Below are positions 15,854 to 24,675 of a stretch of 64,000 nucleotides of DNA, piece after piece; the stretch's first letter is position 1; the number at the start of each line of letters is the position of its first letter. Source of the stretch: Curtobacterium oceanosedimentum (GTDB taxonomy: Bacteria > Actinomycetota > Actinomycetes > Actinomycetales > Microbacteriaceae); the NCBI RefSeq assembly GCF_020297365.1, contig NZ_JAIXIG010000010.1:1-64000 (forward strand), read 5' to 3'. The notes below the pieces were generated by a model, which was given only the letters and a program-made list of their open reading frames with translations, was not told the DNA's origin and made no database searches. The position numbers and the translations under genes are program-made.

Positions 15854-17968
15854 GTGTCCCGCTTCCTCCGCTCCGTCCTGCCGGCACTGGTCATCGTGGT
15901 CTGGCTCGCCGTCGCCGCCGTCGGCGGTCCGTTCTTCGGCAAGATCTCCGAGGTCTCCACGAACGACCAGACCTCGTTCCTGCCGGCCTCCGCCGACGCC
16001 ACGAAGGTGCAGGAGCGGTCCGCCGAGTTCCGAGAGGAGTCCGGCGCCCCGGCGATCATCGTGGTCGAGCGCGACGGCGGGCTGACGTCGGCCAACCTCG
16101 GCGACGCGGAGGCGCTCGCCGCGACCCTGTCCGACCGCGCCGACGTCCAGGCAGTGAGCCCCGTGATCCCGAGCGAGGACGGCGACGCGGCAGAGATCGT
16201 CGCCACCCTCACGCAGGACGCCGAGACCGGGGACGCGGTCGAGGCCATCCGGGCGGACGTCGCCGATGCGCTCCCGTCGGGTGTGCGCGGCTTCGTCACC
16301 GGTCCCGCCGGGTTCACCGCGGACCTGACCGAGGCCTTCGCCGGCATCGACGGACTGCTGCTCGGGGTGGCGCTCGCCGCGGTGTTCGTGATCCTGATCG
16401 TCGTCTACCGGTCGCCACTCCTGCCGGTCCTGGTGCTCGGCACCGCCACCTTCGCCCTGTGCGCCTCGATCCTCGTGGTGTGGTGGCTCGCGAAGGCCGA
16501 CGTCGTGACGGTCAACGGCCAGGTGCAGGGCATCCTGTCCATCCTCGTCATCGGCGCCGCGACCGACTACGCGCTCCTCTACACGTCCCGGTACCGCGAG
16601 GCGCTGCGCGACCACCGCACCGGATGGGACGCGACGAAGGCTGCGCTGCGGGGGAGTCTCGAGCCGGTCCTGGCCTCCGGCGGCACGGTCGTCGTCGGTG
16701 TCCTCTGCCTGCTGCTCTCCGACCTCAACTCGAACAAGGCCCTCGGCCCCGTGGCGGCGATCGGCATCGTGTTCAGTGTCCTCGCCGCGCTGACGCTCCT
16801 GCCCGCCCTGCTCCTGGCGTTCCGCCGTGCGGCGTTCTGGCCGTTGCGCCCCGCCTTCGGCAGCGCCCATCCCGTGCTCACCGGCCCGGACGCCCGCGGC
16901 ACCTGGGCGCGCGTCGGTCGGCTCGTCGCGCGTCGCTCCCGGGTCGTGTGGATCGTCTGCACGGTCGGCCTGCTCGCGATGGGGGCCGGCCTGGTCGGGC
17001 TCGAGGCCGACGGCGTGCCGCAGAGCGACCTGGTCCTCGGGTCGTCGCAGGCCCGTGACGGACAGGAGGTGCTGGCCGACCACTTCCCGGGCGGCTCCGG
17101 CAGCCCGGCGCAGGTCATCGGCGCGGAGCGCGACCTCGACCAGCTCGTCGACGCGGTCACCGCGGTGGACGGCGTCGACGGTGTGGTCGCCGCAGCGAAG
17201 GACAGCCCCGCCGGGACCGTCCCGGTGACCGGGGATGCCGGTGGCAGTGGCGCGCCGACCGTCTCCCGCGGTGACGTCCTGCTCGAGGCGACGCTGTCCG
17301 ACCCCGCCGACTCGGACGCCGCCGAGCAGACCGTGCGCGACCTCCGCACCGCCGTCGAGCGGGTCGACCCGGGAGCCATCGTCGGTGGGGTCACCGCGAC
17401 GGCGGTCGACACGAACGACACCGGGATCCGGGACCGCACGCTCATCATCCCCGTGGTGCTCGTCGTCATCCTGCTGATCCTGATGCTCCTGCTGCGCAGC
17501 GTCGTCGCGCCGCTCGTGCTCATCGGGAGCGTGATCGTGTCGTTCGCGGCGGCCCTCGGCGTCGGCGCGCTCGTCTTCGACCACGTGTTCCACTTCCCCG
17601 GCGCCGACCCGAGCGTCCCGCTCTACTCGTTCGTGTTCCTGGTCGCACTCGGCGTCGACTACAACATCTTCCTCATGACCCGGGTGCGCGAGGAAGCGCT
17701 GCGGCACGGTCCGCGCGAGGGCGTCCTGCGCGGCCTCGGGGTGACCGGCGGAGTGATCACGTCGGCCGGGATCGTGCTCGCAGCGACCTTCGCGGCCCTC
17801 GGCGTGATCCCGATCCTGTTCCTGGCGCAGATCGCCTTCGTCGTCGCGTTCGGCGTGCTGCTCGACACGATCGTGGTGCGTTCGCTGCTCGTGCCGGCGC
17901 TCGTGTACGACCTCGACCGTCGGGCCTGGTGGCCGTCGCGCCTGTCGCGCTCGCGCCCTGACATGTGA
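15854..17968 (+). CDS. MMPL-family RND exporter
   Basis: This 704-aa RND-superfamily membrane transporter is of the MMPL/YdfJ type found in actinobacteria. It has two repeats, each with one helix, a large extracytoplasmic loop and a cluster of five or six helices. Typical pore motifs are present: GAATDYALLYTSRYRE in the first half and ALGVDYNIFLMTRVREEA in the second. GTG 15854 (VSRFLRSVLPALVIV) is set by the -10 box at 15841 and by the membrane helix that follows; the open frame upstream to 15527 overlaps the MarR gene. Divergent MarR control suggests drug or lipid-like efflux. Confidence 0.9.
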   Translation: MSRFLRSVLPALVIVVWLAVAAVGGPFFGKISEVSTNDQTSFLPASADATKVQERSAEFREESGAPAIIVVERDGGLTSANLGDAEALAATLSDRADVQAVSPVIPSEDGDAAEIVATLTQDAETGDAVEAIRADVADALPSGVRGFVTGPAGFTADLTEAFAGIDGLLLGVALAAVFVILIVVYRSPLLPVLVLGTATFALCASILVVWWLAKADVVTVNGQVQGILSILVIGAATDYALLYTSRYREALRDHRTGWDATKAALRGSLEPVLASGGTVVVGVLCLLLSDLNSNKALGPVAAIGIVFSVLAALTLLPALLLAFRRAAFWPLRPAFGSAHPVLTGPDARGTWARVGRLVARRSRVVWIVCTVGLLAMGAGLVGLEADGVPQSDLVLGSSQARDGQEVLADHFPGGSGSPAQVIGAERDLDQLVDAVTAVDGVDGVVAAAKDSPAGTVPVTGDAGGSGAPTVSRGDVLLEATLSDPADSDAAEQTVRDLRTAVERVDPGAIVGGVTATAVDTNDTGIRDRTLIIPVVLVVILLILMLLLRSVVAPLVLIGSVIVSFAAALGVGALVFDHVFHFPGADPSVPLYSFVFLVALGVDYNIFLMTRVREEALRHGPREGVLRGLGVTGGVITSAGIVLAATFAALGVIPILFLAQIAFVVAFGVLLDTIVVRSLLVPALVYDLDRRAWWPSRLSRSRPDM

Positions 17969-17980
17969 CACGCTGGCTCC

Positions 17981-18631
17981 ATGCCAGTTCCCTCGACGCA
18001 GCCGGCCGCGGAGCGCAAGCTCCTCCGCGACACGGTGCAGGACAAGATCCGCGACGCCATCATGGACGGCACGCTCGAGCCGGGGGAGCGGCTGAACGAC
18101 GACGACCTGATCGCGTGGCTCGGGGTCTCCCGCACGCCGATCCGCGAAGCCCTCGCCGAGCTGGCCCGGGCCGGCCTCATCGAGATGGCACCGAACCGCT
18201 ACACCCGGGTCGCGTCCCCGACCAAGGACGAGCTCCTCGACGCCTACCGCACCTTGGGCGTCATCTACGGCGGTGTGGTGCGGCTCGCGGTGCCCCGGTT
18301 CACGGACGCGCAGCGCAAGAAGATCGTGAAGATGCTCGACGACGTCGTGGCGCGCATCGGTTCGGACGGCCAGGACCAGGTCGCCCGCGAAGGCTCCGAC
18401 ATCTACGCGCAGTGGGCCGACGCCTGCGGGAACCCCTCGCTCGTCCAGCTGTGCCGCTCCACCACCGACGGACTGTCCTTCAAGCTCCGGGTGCCCGAAC
18501 TCGCCGAACTCGTGCCGGCGGACGTCGTCCTGCCCGAGCTCGCGAAGCTCAAGGACGCCGTCCTGGCGAAGGACCCCATCGCGGCTGAGCTCGCGATGGA
18601 GGCGATCCACCTGCTCCCGACGCGCGACTGA
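17981..18631 (+). CDS. GntR-family transcriptional regulator
   Basis: This 216-aa regulator has an N-terminal GntR winged helix (residues about 14-78; LIAWLGVSRTPIREALAELA). The C-terminal all-helical domain resembles FCD but lacks an obvious His/Asp metal set, so the subfamily is unclear. The start codon lies 12 nt after the MMPL stop, and CACGCT ends 6 nt before it as a weak leaderless -10, so it may be read from both its own and the upstream promoter. Targets are unknown. The palindrome at 18654-18697 follows. Confidence 0.85.
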   Translation: MPVPSTQPAAERKLLRDTVQDKIRDAIMDGTLEPGERLNDDDLIAWLGVSRTPIREALAELARAGLIEMAPNRYTRVASPTKDELLDAYRTLGVIYGGVVRLAVPRFTDAQRKKIVKMLDDVVARIGSDGQDQVAREGSDIYAQWADACGNPSLVQLCRSTTDGLSFKLRVPELAELVPADVVLPELAKLKDAVLAKDPIAAELAMEAIHLLPTRD

Positions 18632-18653
18632 CGCGACGAGCGCGACCCCGCGA

Positions 18654-18697
18654 CGGACGGGAAGCCCGTGGCGGCGCCGCCACGGGCCTCCGGTCCG
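18654..18697. terminator. Family-1 palindrome, copy 3
   Basis: Arms 18654-18675 and 18676-18697 pair with two mismatches around a GCGGC/GCCGC centre. The core reads CGGACGGGAAGC, one base off the family consensus. It lies between two tandem plus-strand genes and probably ends the GntR transcript. Confidence 0.7.
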
Positions 18698-18763
18698 ACC
18701 GGGTGACGGCGAGTACGGGGTGACCTTCCAGGCGCATCCCATGTCCGTTCCGCGCGTGCCGGT

Positions 18764-18769
18764 TATGGT
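18764..18769 (+). promoter_or_regulatory. -10 box (TATGGT), leaderless start
   Basis: TATGGT ends 6 nt before GTG 18776. It is the same hexamer as in the rpf promoter. Confidence 0.6.
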
Positions 18770-18775
18770 TTCCCG

Positions 18776-20284
18776 GTGAGCAACGAACCCGAGCAGACGA
18801 CCGAGCCCGCACACCGCGGCGCCGTGGCGCCGCGCCACGGTCGCCAGAAGCGTCGGGCAGGCGTCGTCTTCCCGGCACTGGCGGGCGTGCTCACCATGGC
18901 CCTGGTGCTGAGCGGCGGGTACGCGGTGTTCGCCGTCAACCGCCTGCAGAGCGGGGTGACCCGGATCGACGCGATCGCCGGGGGCAAGGACCAGAAGGAC
19001 GACGTCGACGGCAAGGCGCAGAACATCCTGCTCGTCGGCGACGACCACCGCCCGGACAACGCCACCCCCGAGCAGCTCGCCGAGCTGAGCACCGAGGACG
19101 ACGGCGGCGCGACGAACACCGACACGATGATCGTCCTGCACATCAACGCCGACGGCAGCCAGGCGACGATGATCTCGTTCCCCCGCGACTCGTACGTCGA
19201 CATCCCGAACGTCGGCAAGGGCAAGCTCAACAGCGCCTTCTACTACGGCACGCTCAACGGCGGTGGCGACACCGGTGGTGCGAAGTTGCTCATCAAGACG
19301 ATCGAGAACCTGAGCGGGTTGTCGATCGACCACTACGTCCGCGTCTCGCTGCTCGGCTTCTACCAGGTGGTCAAGGAGCTCGGGCCGGTGCAGGTCTGCC
19401 TGAAGCAGGCGACGAACGACCCGTTCTCCGGGCTCGACCTGCCCGCCGGCAAGTCCTCGCTCGACGCGAAGCAGGCGCTGTCCTTCGTGCGGCAGCGGCA
19501 CGGTCTGCCGAACGGCGACCTCGACCGCAACGTGCGCCAGCAGTACTTCCTGTCGCAGGAGGCCAAGAAGGTCCTGTCGGCCGGCACGCTCCTGAACCCG
19601 GTGAAGATGAACAACATCCTCGGGGCGGTCGGCGACTCGATCCAGACCGACACCGACCTGCTGTCGCTCGCCGGTCAGATGCGGAACCTGCGGCCGGCCA
19701 ACATCCAGTCCGCCACCATCCCGACCCTCGGCACCCCGACCATCTACGTGAACGGATCGGCGCTGTCCATCGTCGAGGTCGACACCGTCGGCCTGCCCGC
19801 CTTCGTGCAGGGTCTGGTCGGCCAGCCCGAGGCGTACGAGAAGGCCGGTCGGTCGCAGCCCGCGAACACCGCGGTCACCGTGCTGAACGGCAGCGGCGTC
19901 GAGGGCGCGGCCACGGCGGCGGGTCAGGTGCTGACCGCGCGCGGCTTCCAGGTCGCCCCTGCCGGGTCGTCGTCGGTCACGAAGACCACGCAGGTGCAGT
20001 ACCCGGCCGGTCAGGAGTCGCAGGCCAAGGCCGTCGTGTCCGCTGTGCCCGGTGCGGTCGCGGTCCGCACGGGTGCGGTCACGGGCGTCACCCTCGTCCT
20101 CGGCACGGACGGCAAGACCGCGAAGGCGCCGGCCGCGCCGAGCGCGACGGCCTCCGAGCCGGCGGCCGGTGGCTCGGACTCGGGATCGAAGCCGTCGAAG
20201 CCGGCGAAGAAGCCCGCGAAGGAACCGTCGCCGAAGTCGACCGACGTGCACAACTACGGCACGGACAGCACCTGCATCTACTGA
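18776..20284 (+). CDS. LytR-CpsA-Psr family protein with LytR_C domain
   Basis: This 502-aa LCP protein has a cytoplasmic N-terminus, one transmembrane helix (about residues 28-52) and an LCP domain (about 75-300) with ILLVGDDHR, TNTDTMIVLHI, SFPRDSYVDIP, KLNSAFYYG and RQRHGLPNGDLDRNVRQQ. A LytR_C domain follows (about 360-440), starting AVTVLNGSGVEG. The Lys/Ala/Pro/Ser-rich tail (AKAPAAPSATAS, KPSKPAKKPAKEPS) suits wall contact and ends in STCIY. Expected role: transfer of lipid-linked polymers to peptidoglycan. GTG 18776 follows TATGGT at leaderless spacing. It is the larger of two LCP paralogues here. Confidence 0.9.
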   Translation: MSNEPEQTTEPAHRGAVAPRHGRQKRRAGVVFPALAGVLTMALVLSGGYAVFAVNRLQSGVTRIDAIAGGKDQKDDVDGKAQNILLVGDDHRPDNATPEQLAELSTEDDGGATNTDTMIVLHINADGSQATMISFPRDSYVDIPNVGKGKLNSAFYYGTLNGGGDTGGAKLLIKTIENLSGLSIDHYVRVSLLGFYQVVKELGPVQVCLKQATNDPFSGLDLPAGKSSLDAKQALSFVRQRHGLPNGDLDRNVRQQYFLSQEAKKVLSAGTLLNPVKMNNILGAVGDSIQTDTDLLSLAGQMRNLRPANIQSATIPTLGTPTIYVNGSALSIVEVDTVGLPAFVQGLVGQPEAYEKAGRSQPANTAVTVLNGSGVEGAATAAGQVLTARGFQVAPAGSSSVTKTTQVQYPAGQESQAKAVVSAVPGAVAVRTGAVTGVTLVLGTDGKTAKAPAAPSATASEPAAGGSDSGSKPSKPAKKPAKEPSPKSTDVHNYGTDSTCIY

Positions 20285-20310
20285 TGCGAACGCCCCGGGG
20301 GCGTCGTCGG

Positions 20311-20316
20311 TAGGTT
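20311..20316 (+). promoter_or_regulatory. -10 box (TAGGTT), leaderless start
   Basis: TAGGTT ends 6 nt before GTG 20323. Confidence 0.6.
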
Positions 20317-20322
20317 CGTGGG

Positions 20323-21105
20323 GTGACCAGCGCCGCACGCCCGATCGTCCTGATGACCTACAACATCAAGAACCCGGACCCCGCGCACGACTGGCCGGCT
20401 CGCCTGCCCGTGGTGCTCGACGTCATCCGCCGACACGACCCGGACGTGCTCTGCGTGCAGGAGGCGTTCGCCCACCAGATGGACGACCTGCGCGCTGGAC
20501 TGCCGGACCACGCCGACGTGGGGCAGGGCCGCGAGGGCGGTGACGCCGGTGAGCACGCGGCCGTGTTCTACCGCCGCGACCGGTTCCGCCCGGCCGACGA
20601 GGGCTCGTTCTGGCTGTCGGACACCCCCGACGAGCCGGTGTCGAACACGTGGCGCAGCCTGTACCCCCGGATCGCCAACCACGTCCGGTTCCTGGACGCC
20701 GATGGGCCGGCGTTCACGCTGCTCACCACGCACCTGGACCACGAGCAGGGGCCGCACGGCGACGAGGTGCGCGGACGGAGCGCCGCGCTCATCGTCGAAC
20801 GTCTGGCCGGCACCACCGGGCCGGTCGTCTTCGCCGGGGACTGCAACGAGCCGTCCGGCTCCGGTGCGGCGTCGCGGGTGTTCGCGGAGGCCGGGTTCAC
20901 CGACGCCTGGACGGTCGCCGGCGACCCCGGGGACCGCACGGCCTCGTTCAACGGTTGGCAGCCGCCCGTCGACACGGGAGAGCGGATCGACTGGGTGCTG
21001 ACGCGCGACGTCGAGGGGGTCGACCGGGTGGTCATCGACCACGACGGGCCGGAGACCTGGTTCGCGAGCGACCACTTCCCGGTCGTGGCGACCCTGCGCA
21101 TCTGA
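20323..21105 (+). CDS. Endonuclease/exonuclease/phosphatase-family hydrolase
   Basis: This 260-aa EEP-fold metal-dependent phosphoesterase shows the family set: Asn in MTYNIKN (residues 11-17), Glu in VLCVQEAF (about 46), FAGDCNEPSG (Asp/Asn pair), DWVLTR and the terminal SDHFPV His. It has no signal peptide, so it acts in the cytosol. The substrate could be a nucleic acid, a sugar phosphate or a phospholipid; the fold does not decide. It is a stand-alone gene starting leaderless at GTG. Confidence 0.87.
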   Translation: MTSAARPIVLMTYNIKNPDPAHDWPARLPVVLDVIRRHDPDVLCVQEAFAHQMDDLRAGLPDHADVGQGREGGDAGEHAAVFYRRDRFRPADEGSFWLSDTPDEPVSNTWRSLYPRIANHVRFLDADGPAFTLLTTHLDHEQGPHGDEVRGRSAALIVERLAGTTGPVVFAGDCNEPSGSGAASRVFAEAGFTDAWTVAGDPGDRTASFNGWQPPVDTGERIDWVLTRDVEGVDRVVIDHDGPETWFASDHFPVVATLRI

Positions 21106-21148
21106 GCAGAGCGGGTCCGGCGGTCCGGTCGGCGGCTGCAGGGTCCGG

Positions 21149-21976
21149 TCAGCAGGTGCGCTGTGCGTGCACGGGCATCGGCGACCCGATCACCGTGACC
21201 GTGGTGTCGTTCGTCAGCGCGGACACCCCGTTCGTGCCGTTCCCGTCGCCGTCGCCGTTCCTGTCGCCGTCATCGCCGTCATCGCCGTCGGCACCGTGGC
21301 GGTCCGCTGCGTCGGCGTCACGGCGCTCGTCCTGTTCACTGCGCGCGTCGCGGTCGTCCTCGGCGTGCGTGTCGCCCCACCCCTGGTCCAGCAGGAGCTG
21401 CCAGGCGCGGGAGTCGTCGGAACCGTACGACACCCGTTCGGAGCGGGGTGCGTCGGCGATCTCGTCCGCGATGTCGTCGCCCACCTGGATGCCGTGCGGA
21501 CCGGTCAGCTCGATGTCGTCGCCGAGTCGGCTGCGCACCGAGTCGCGCAGCACCCGGACCTCGACCGCGTTGCCCGCCCGGGCATCGGTCAGCAGCGCCG
21601 CCACGCGCAGGGCGCCGCCCCACGTGGAGGTCGTGCCGGCCGGGAAGCACGCGCCCCCGTCGCCCTCCGCCGTGCGGGTGCGCGTCGGGGTGCCGAGCAG
21701 CCGGTCGAGCAGGGTCACCGTGAGGTCGGAGTCGCGCATCGACGACTCGACGACGGTCCGGCGGCCGTCACGGAGCACCAGCGCCTCGGCGTCGAGCTCG
21801 ATCGAGTCCACGCGGCGCAGCTCCGACGCCGAGACGTGGACCGGTGCGGCATCGTGCACGGTCTCGGCGGCTGCGGCGGTGTCGGCGCCGGACCCGGTCG
21901 CACCACCGGTCGTCAGCGCGCTGGCCGAGCCGACCAGCACGGCGGCGCCGAGCGCCAGCAGGGTCCGAGGAGTCAC
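21149..21976 (-). CDS. Secreted protein of unknown function with acidic tail
   Basis: This 275-aa protein is not recognised. It has an N-terminal signal peptide (about residues 1-24, TLLALGAAVLVGSASAL). A mature domain with few motifs follows (RDSDLTVTLLDRLLGTPTRT, PAGTTSTWGGALRVAALLT), then a low-complexity Asp/Gly/Arg-rich region near residues 215-250 (DGDDGDDGDRNGDGDGNG), and a C-terminal part ending VHAQRTC. The acidic block resembles calcium-binding or spacer sequence. The start GTG 21976 is preceded at 6 nt by TACCGT. It is convergent with the EEP gene. Confidence 0.65.
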   Translation of the reverse strand: MTPRTLLALGAAVLVGSASALTTGGATGSGADTAAAAETVHDAAPVHVSASELRRVDSIELDAEALVLRDGRRTVVESSMRDSDLTVTLLDRLLGTPTRTRTAEGDGGACFPAGTTSTWGGALRVAALLTDARAGNAVEVRVLRDSVRSRLGDDIELTGPHGIQVGDDIADEIADAPRSERVSYGSDDSRAWQLLLDQGWGDTHAEDDRDARSEQDERRDADAADRHGADGDDGDDGDRNGDGDGNGTNGVSALTNDTTVTVIGSPMPVHAQRTC

Positions 21977-21982
21977 CGTAGA

Positions 21983-21988
21983 ACGGTA
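21983..21988 (-). promoter_or_regulatory. -10 box (TACCGT), leaderless start
   Basis: On the minus strand TACCGT ends 6 nt before GTG 21976. Confidence 0.55.
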
Positions 21989-22107
21989 CGACCGTCACGC
22001 GACCAGAACGACAGGTGTTACCGAATCGGAGCCGGGCCGTCACCGGACCGTGACATTCGCGGACACCGGGGGACAGCCTCCTGGACGGCCCGGGGCGACC
22101 CCCTGCG

Positions 22108-22113
22108 TACCGT
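22108..22113 (+). promoter_or_regulatory. -10 box (TACCGT), leaderless start
   Basis: TACCGT ends 7 nt before ATG 22121. Confidence 0.55.
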
Positions 22114-22120
22114 CGGCGGC

Positions 22121-23062
22121 ATGACGGACCAGCAGAACGACCAGACCGGGCCTGCCCAGGGTGCGCTCGACCAGTACTCCATGCAGGACCCCACGAAGCT
22201 GTACGCCGACAAGAAGCCCGACGAGCAGTACCTCGAGGGTGCCGGCACGGACGAGGAGATGGCGAAGAACGTCCCCGCCGACCACGGCGAGGACACCTAC
22301 CGCGGCTCCGGGCGCCTGACCGGCCGCAAGGCCCTCGTCACCGGTGGCGACTCGGGCATCGGCGCCGCCGTCGCCATCGCCTACGCCCGTGAGGGCGCCG
22401 ACGTGGCGATCTCGTACCTGCCCGAGGAGCAGGAGGACGCCGACCGCATCGTCGGGCTCATCGAGGCCGCCGGTCGCAAGGCCGTCGCGCTGCCCGGTGA
22501 CATCACCTCGCTCGAGTTCTGCGAGCAGCTCGTCGCCGACGCGGTCGAGCAGCTCGGTGGTCTGGACATCCTGGTGAACAACGCCGGCAAGCAGCAGAAC
22601 GTCGACGACATCACGAAGATCTCCGACGAGGAGTTCGACGAGACCTTCAAGACGAACGCCTACGCGACGTTCCGGATCACGAAGGCCGCCGTGCCGCACC
22701 TGCAGCCGGGCTCGACGATCATCAACACGACGTCGATCCAGGCGTACGCGCCGTCGCCGCACCTGGTGCACTACGCGGCCACCAAGGCGACCGTGAACAA
22801 CATGGCGAAGGGCCTCGCCGCGCAGCTCGCGCCGAAGGGCATCCGCGTCAACGCCGTCGCCCCGGGTCCGATCTGGACGCCGCTGCAGCCCGCAGGCGGC
22901 CAGCCGCCGGAGGCGCTGCCCTCCGCCGGTGAGCAGACCTACCTGGGCCGCTGGGGTCAGCCGGCCGAGCTCGCGCCCGCCTTCGTCTTCCTGGCGAGCG
23001 GCGAGTCGTCGTACGTCGTCGGTGAGACCCTGCACGTGGACGGCGGGATGCCGACGCCGTAG
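22121..23062 (+). CDS. SDR oxidoreductase of the general-stress (YhdF/GSP39) type
   Basis: This 313-aa short-chain dehydrogenase has an unusual hydrophilic N-terminal extension of about 60 residues (SMQDPTKLYADKK) before the Rossmann fold, as in Bacillus general stress protein 39. Motifs are TGGDSGIG, the NNAGKQQ segment, a catalytic Ser in NTTSIQAYAPS, YAATK, and APGPIWTPLQPAGGQ. It is probably cytosolic and NADP(H)-dependent, with an unknown aldehyde or ketone substrate. It is a clear paralogue of the SDR at 58623, which is coupled to ligD. It begins leaderless and ends before the family-1 palindrome at 23093. Confidence 0.88.
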   Translation: MTDQQNDQTGPAQGALDQYSMQDPTKLYADKKPDEQYLEGAGTDEEMAKNVPADHGEDTYRGSGRLTGRKALVTGGDSGIGAAVAIAYAREGADVAISYLPEEQEDADRIVGLIEAAGRKAVALPGDITSLEFCEQLVADAVEQLGGLDILVNNAGKQQNVDDITKISDEEFDETFKTNAYATFRITKAAVPHLQPGSTIINTTSIQAYAPSPHLVHYAATKATVNNMAKGLAAQLAPKGIRVNAVAPGPIWTPLQPAGGQPPEALPSAGEQTYLGRWGQPAELAPAFVFLASGESSYVVGETLHVDGGMPTP

Positions 23063-23092
23063 GGCGCGTTCCACGAGCGAGCGAGCGATCAC

Positions 23093-23130
23093 ACGGGAGG
23101 CGCGGTGCCGGTGGGCACCGCGCCTCCCGT
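23093..23130. terminator. Family-1 palindrome, copy 4 (bidirectional terminator)
   Basis: A perfect 17-bp stem (23093-23109 with 23114-23130) has a 4-nt loop and the ACGGGAGGCGCGGTGCC core. It lies between the convergent SDR gene and the minus-strand gene at 23165. Confidence 0.78.
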
Positions 23131-23164
23131 CGTGCTCCGGGTCGCGTCCCCAGCCTCGCCGGGA

Positions 23165-23491
23165 TCAGCAGGTGACCGAGCGTGCCAGCCGTTCGAGCAG
23201 CTCGCGGGCGGAGAGTGCGGCGGCGAGCTCGACCTCGACCGGGTTGATCCCGATCGCGTGCTCGAGCGCCCGGCGTCGGGCCTGCTCGGCGATCGGCACC
23301 TCGGGGCGCTGCGGCAGCACGGCGATGGCCTGAGCCGCTGCCTCGAACGCACCGGCCGGGCGACCGAGCTGCTCCCACATCGTGCGGACGTCGTGCGCCA
23401 CCTGGTCCGGATCGCCACCGAACTCGAACCCGGCCGAGGCCATGGTCGCCAGGCCCTGCGCGGTCGGATCGTTCGGCGTCATGTCCGACAT
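23165..23491 (-). CDS. Hypothetical protein, 108 aa
   Basis: This protein is not recognised. It is predicted mostly helical, with no membrane segment or signal peptide (GFEFGGDPDQVAHDVRTMWE, AIAEQARRR-like basic helix, ending LLERLARSVTC). ATG 23491 is chosen because it gives a compact non-repetitive protein; ATG 23482 (MTPNDPTAQG) is an alternative. The frame open to 24019 overlaps the TetR gene antisense and is rejected. Divergence from the TetR-like gene at 23655, across 163 bp, makes it a possible target. Confidence 0.6.
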   Translation of the reverse strand: MSDMTPNDPTAQGLATMASAGFEFGGDPDQVAHDVRTMWEQLGRPAGAFEAAAQAIAVLPQRPEVPIAEQARRRALEHAIGINPVEVELAAALSARELLERLARSVTC

Positions 23492-23654
23492 CGTCACACG
23501 CGAGGCCGCGGACCCGCTGGGCACCGGGACGTCTGTCCCCCCTTGTGCCGACACCCGTACCGGGGATTCTGGTGTCCCCCGTTCTGCGTTTGGATGGACG
23601 TGCCCCGGACCCGGGGTGACACGGACAGGACGTCCGGGGACGACGGAGGGCACG

Positions 23655-24338
23655 ATGCTCGAACACACCAGCGCCGACACGCACGCTGCGGCTGCCGCGG
23701 CGGCGACCCTGCACCTCCGGATCACCATCGTGGGTGCCACCGTCGACCTGCTCCGCGACGTTCCGTTCCACGAGGCACGGCCCGTGCAGGTCGCCGAGCG
23801 GATGGGCATCTCCGTCGCCGAGCTCGAGCAGCACTTCCCGTCGTGGGACGGCTTGGTGCTCGCCGCGGTGGACCGCTGGAGCGGTGCCCGGATGGACGAG
23901 GTCACCCACGAGGTGGCGGACGGCTCGACCGTCGACCTGCTCCGCGCGATCGTCGCCTCGAACGCCGAGGACCCCGCGCTGATGCGGCTGTTGGTCGCCC
24001 TGCTGTCGGTCGCGGGCAACCCGGCGCACCCGATGGCGCCCTACCTGCGGTCGCGCTACCAGCTGTTCTGGGCGCAGATCACGCGCGGACTCGAACGCGA
24101 CATCGCGACGGGCCGCGCGCCGCACACGATGGACCCGCGGCGCGGCGCCGAGCAGCTCATCGCCCTGTACGAGGGGCTGCAGCTGCAGTCCCTGCTCCGT
24201 GCGGAGCTCGACCTCGTCCCGGCGTTCGACCGCGCCGTCGCCCGGCTCGAGCGCGGCTGGATGGAGCGGTACGAGCCGTCGGCCGCCCGTCGGCACGCGA
24301 CCTGGGACGACGACGACTCGGGCAGCTGGCAGCTCTGA
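23655..24338 (+). CDS. TetR-family-like transcriptional regulator
   Basis: This 227-aa protein has an N-terminal TetR-type HTH (residues about 30-62, VAERMGISVAELEQHFPSWDGLVLAAV) and a helical C-terminal domain of normal length for ligand binding. The HTH is weaker than average: the usual TYYYHF turn reads LEQHFPSW. The start ATG 23655 has GGAGG 6 nt before it. The upstream gap contains several GTCCCC/GGGGAC-like half sites (around 23530-23640) that could be operators. It has a long acidic C-terminal end (TWDDDDSGSWQL). Confidence 0.8.
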   Translation: MLEHTSADTHAAAAAAATLHLRITIVGATVDLLRDVPFHEARPVQVAERMGISVAELEQHFPSWDGLVLAAVDRWSGARMDEVTHEVADGSTVDLLRAIVASNAEDPALMRLLVALLSVAGNPAHPMAPYLRSRYQLFWAQITRGLERDIATGRAPHTMDPRRGAEQLIALYEGLQLQSLLRAELDLVPAFDRAVARLERGWMERYEPSAARRHATWDDDDSGSWQL

Positions 24339-24421
24339 GGCAGTTCGTCCGCGGAACGCATCGCTCCGTCGGCTCGGAGCACCGACCGGGTACTCGGTTG
24401 ATGTCGACGGAAGGAACCGAC

Positions 24422-24616
24422 ATGGCAGCACCGAACCCCATCCAGGTCCAGAAGTACCTGAGCGGCATCGACTACCCGGCATCGAAGGACGACGTCGTCT
24501 CGACGGCGGAGCAGGAGGGCGCGCCGGACGACGTGCTCGAGGCGCTCCGGGCGATCCCGGACGGCGAGTACGACGCCCCGACCGCGGTGTCGAGCGCCGT
24601 CTCCGACGCCGGCTGA
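24422..24616 (+). CDS. DUF2795-family small protein
   Basis: This 64-aa protein has the DUF2795 pattern: PNPIQVQKYLSGIDYPASKD near the N-terminus and DDVLEALRAIPDGEYDAPTA toward the end. It is soluble and acidic, and members are common next to stress genes in actinobacteria. The function is unknown. The start ATG 24422 has GGAAGGA about 7 nt upstream. The family-2 hairpin follows. Confidence 0.85.
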   Translation: MAAPNPIQVQKYLSGIDYPASKDDVVSTAEQEGAPDDVLEALRAIPDGEYDAPTAVSSAVSDAG

Positions 24617-24634
24617 GCGCGGACGCGCGGGCAC

Positions 24635-24666
24635 GTGCTCGCGCGGGCTCGTGCTCGCGCGGGCTC
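24635..24666 (+). repeat. Tandem 16-bp duplication
   Basis: GTGCTCGCGCGGGCTC occurs twice head to tail, followed by GTGC. It sits between the DUF2795 stop and the family-2 hairpin. It looks like a simple slippage repeat. Confidence 0.7.
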
Positions 24667-24675
24667 GTGCACATC

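Noticed and set aside
15812-20338. A 1508-codon open frame on the minus strand
   Set aside because: It lies antisense to the MMPL, GntR and LCP genes, which have clear domains. Its composition (Arg/Asp/Gly/His-rich, no domain) is the usual high-GC shadow.
23492-24019. N-terminal extension of the 108-aa hypothetical protein
   Set aside because: The extension is Ser/Arg/Val-rich shadow antisense to the TetR-like gene and would erase the divergent promoter region.
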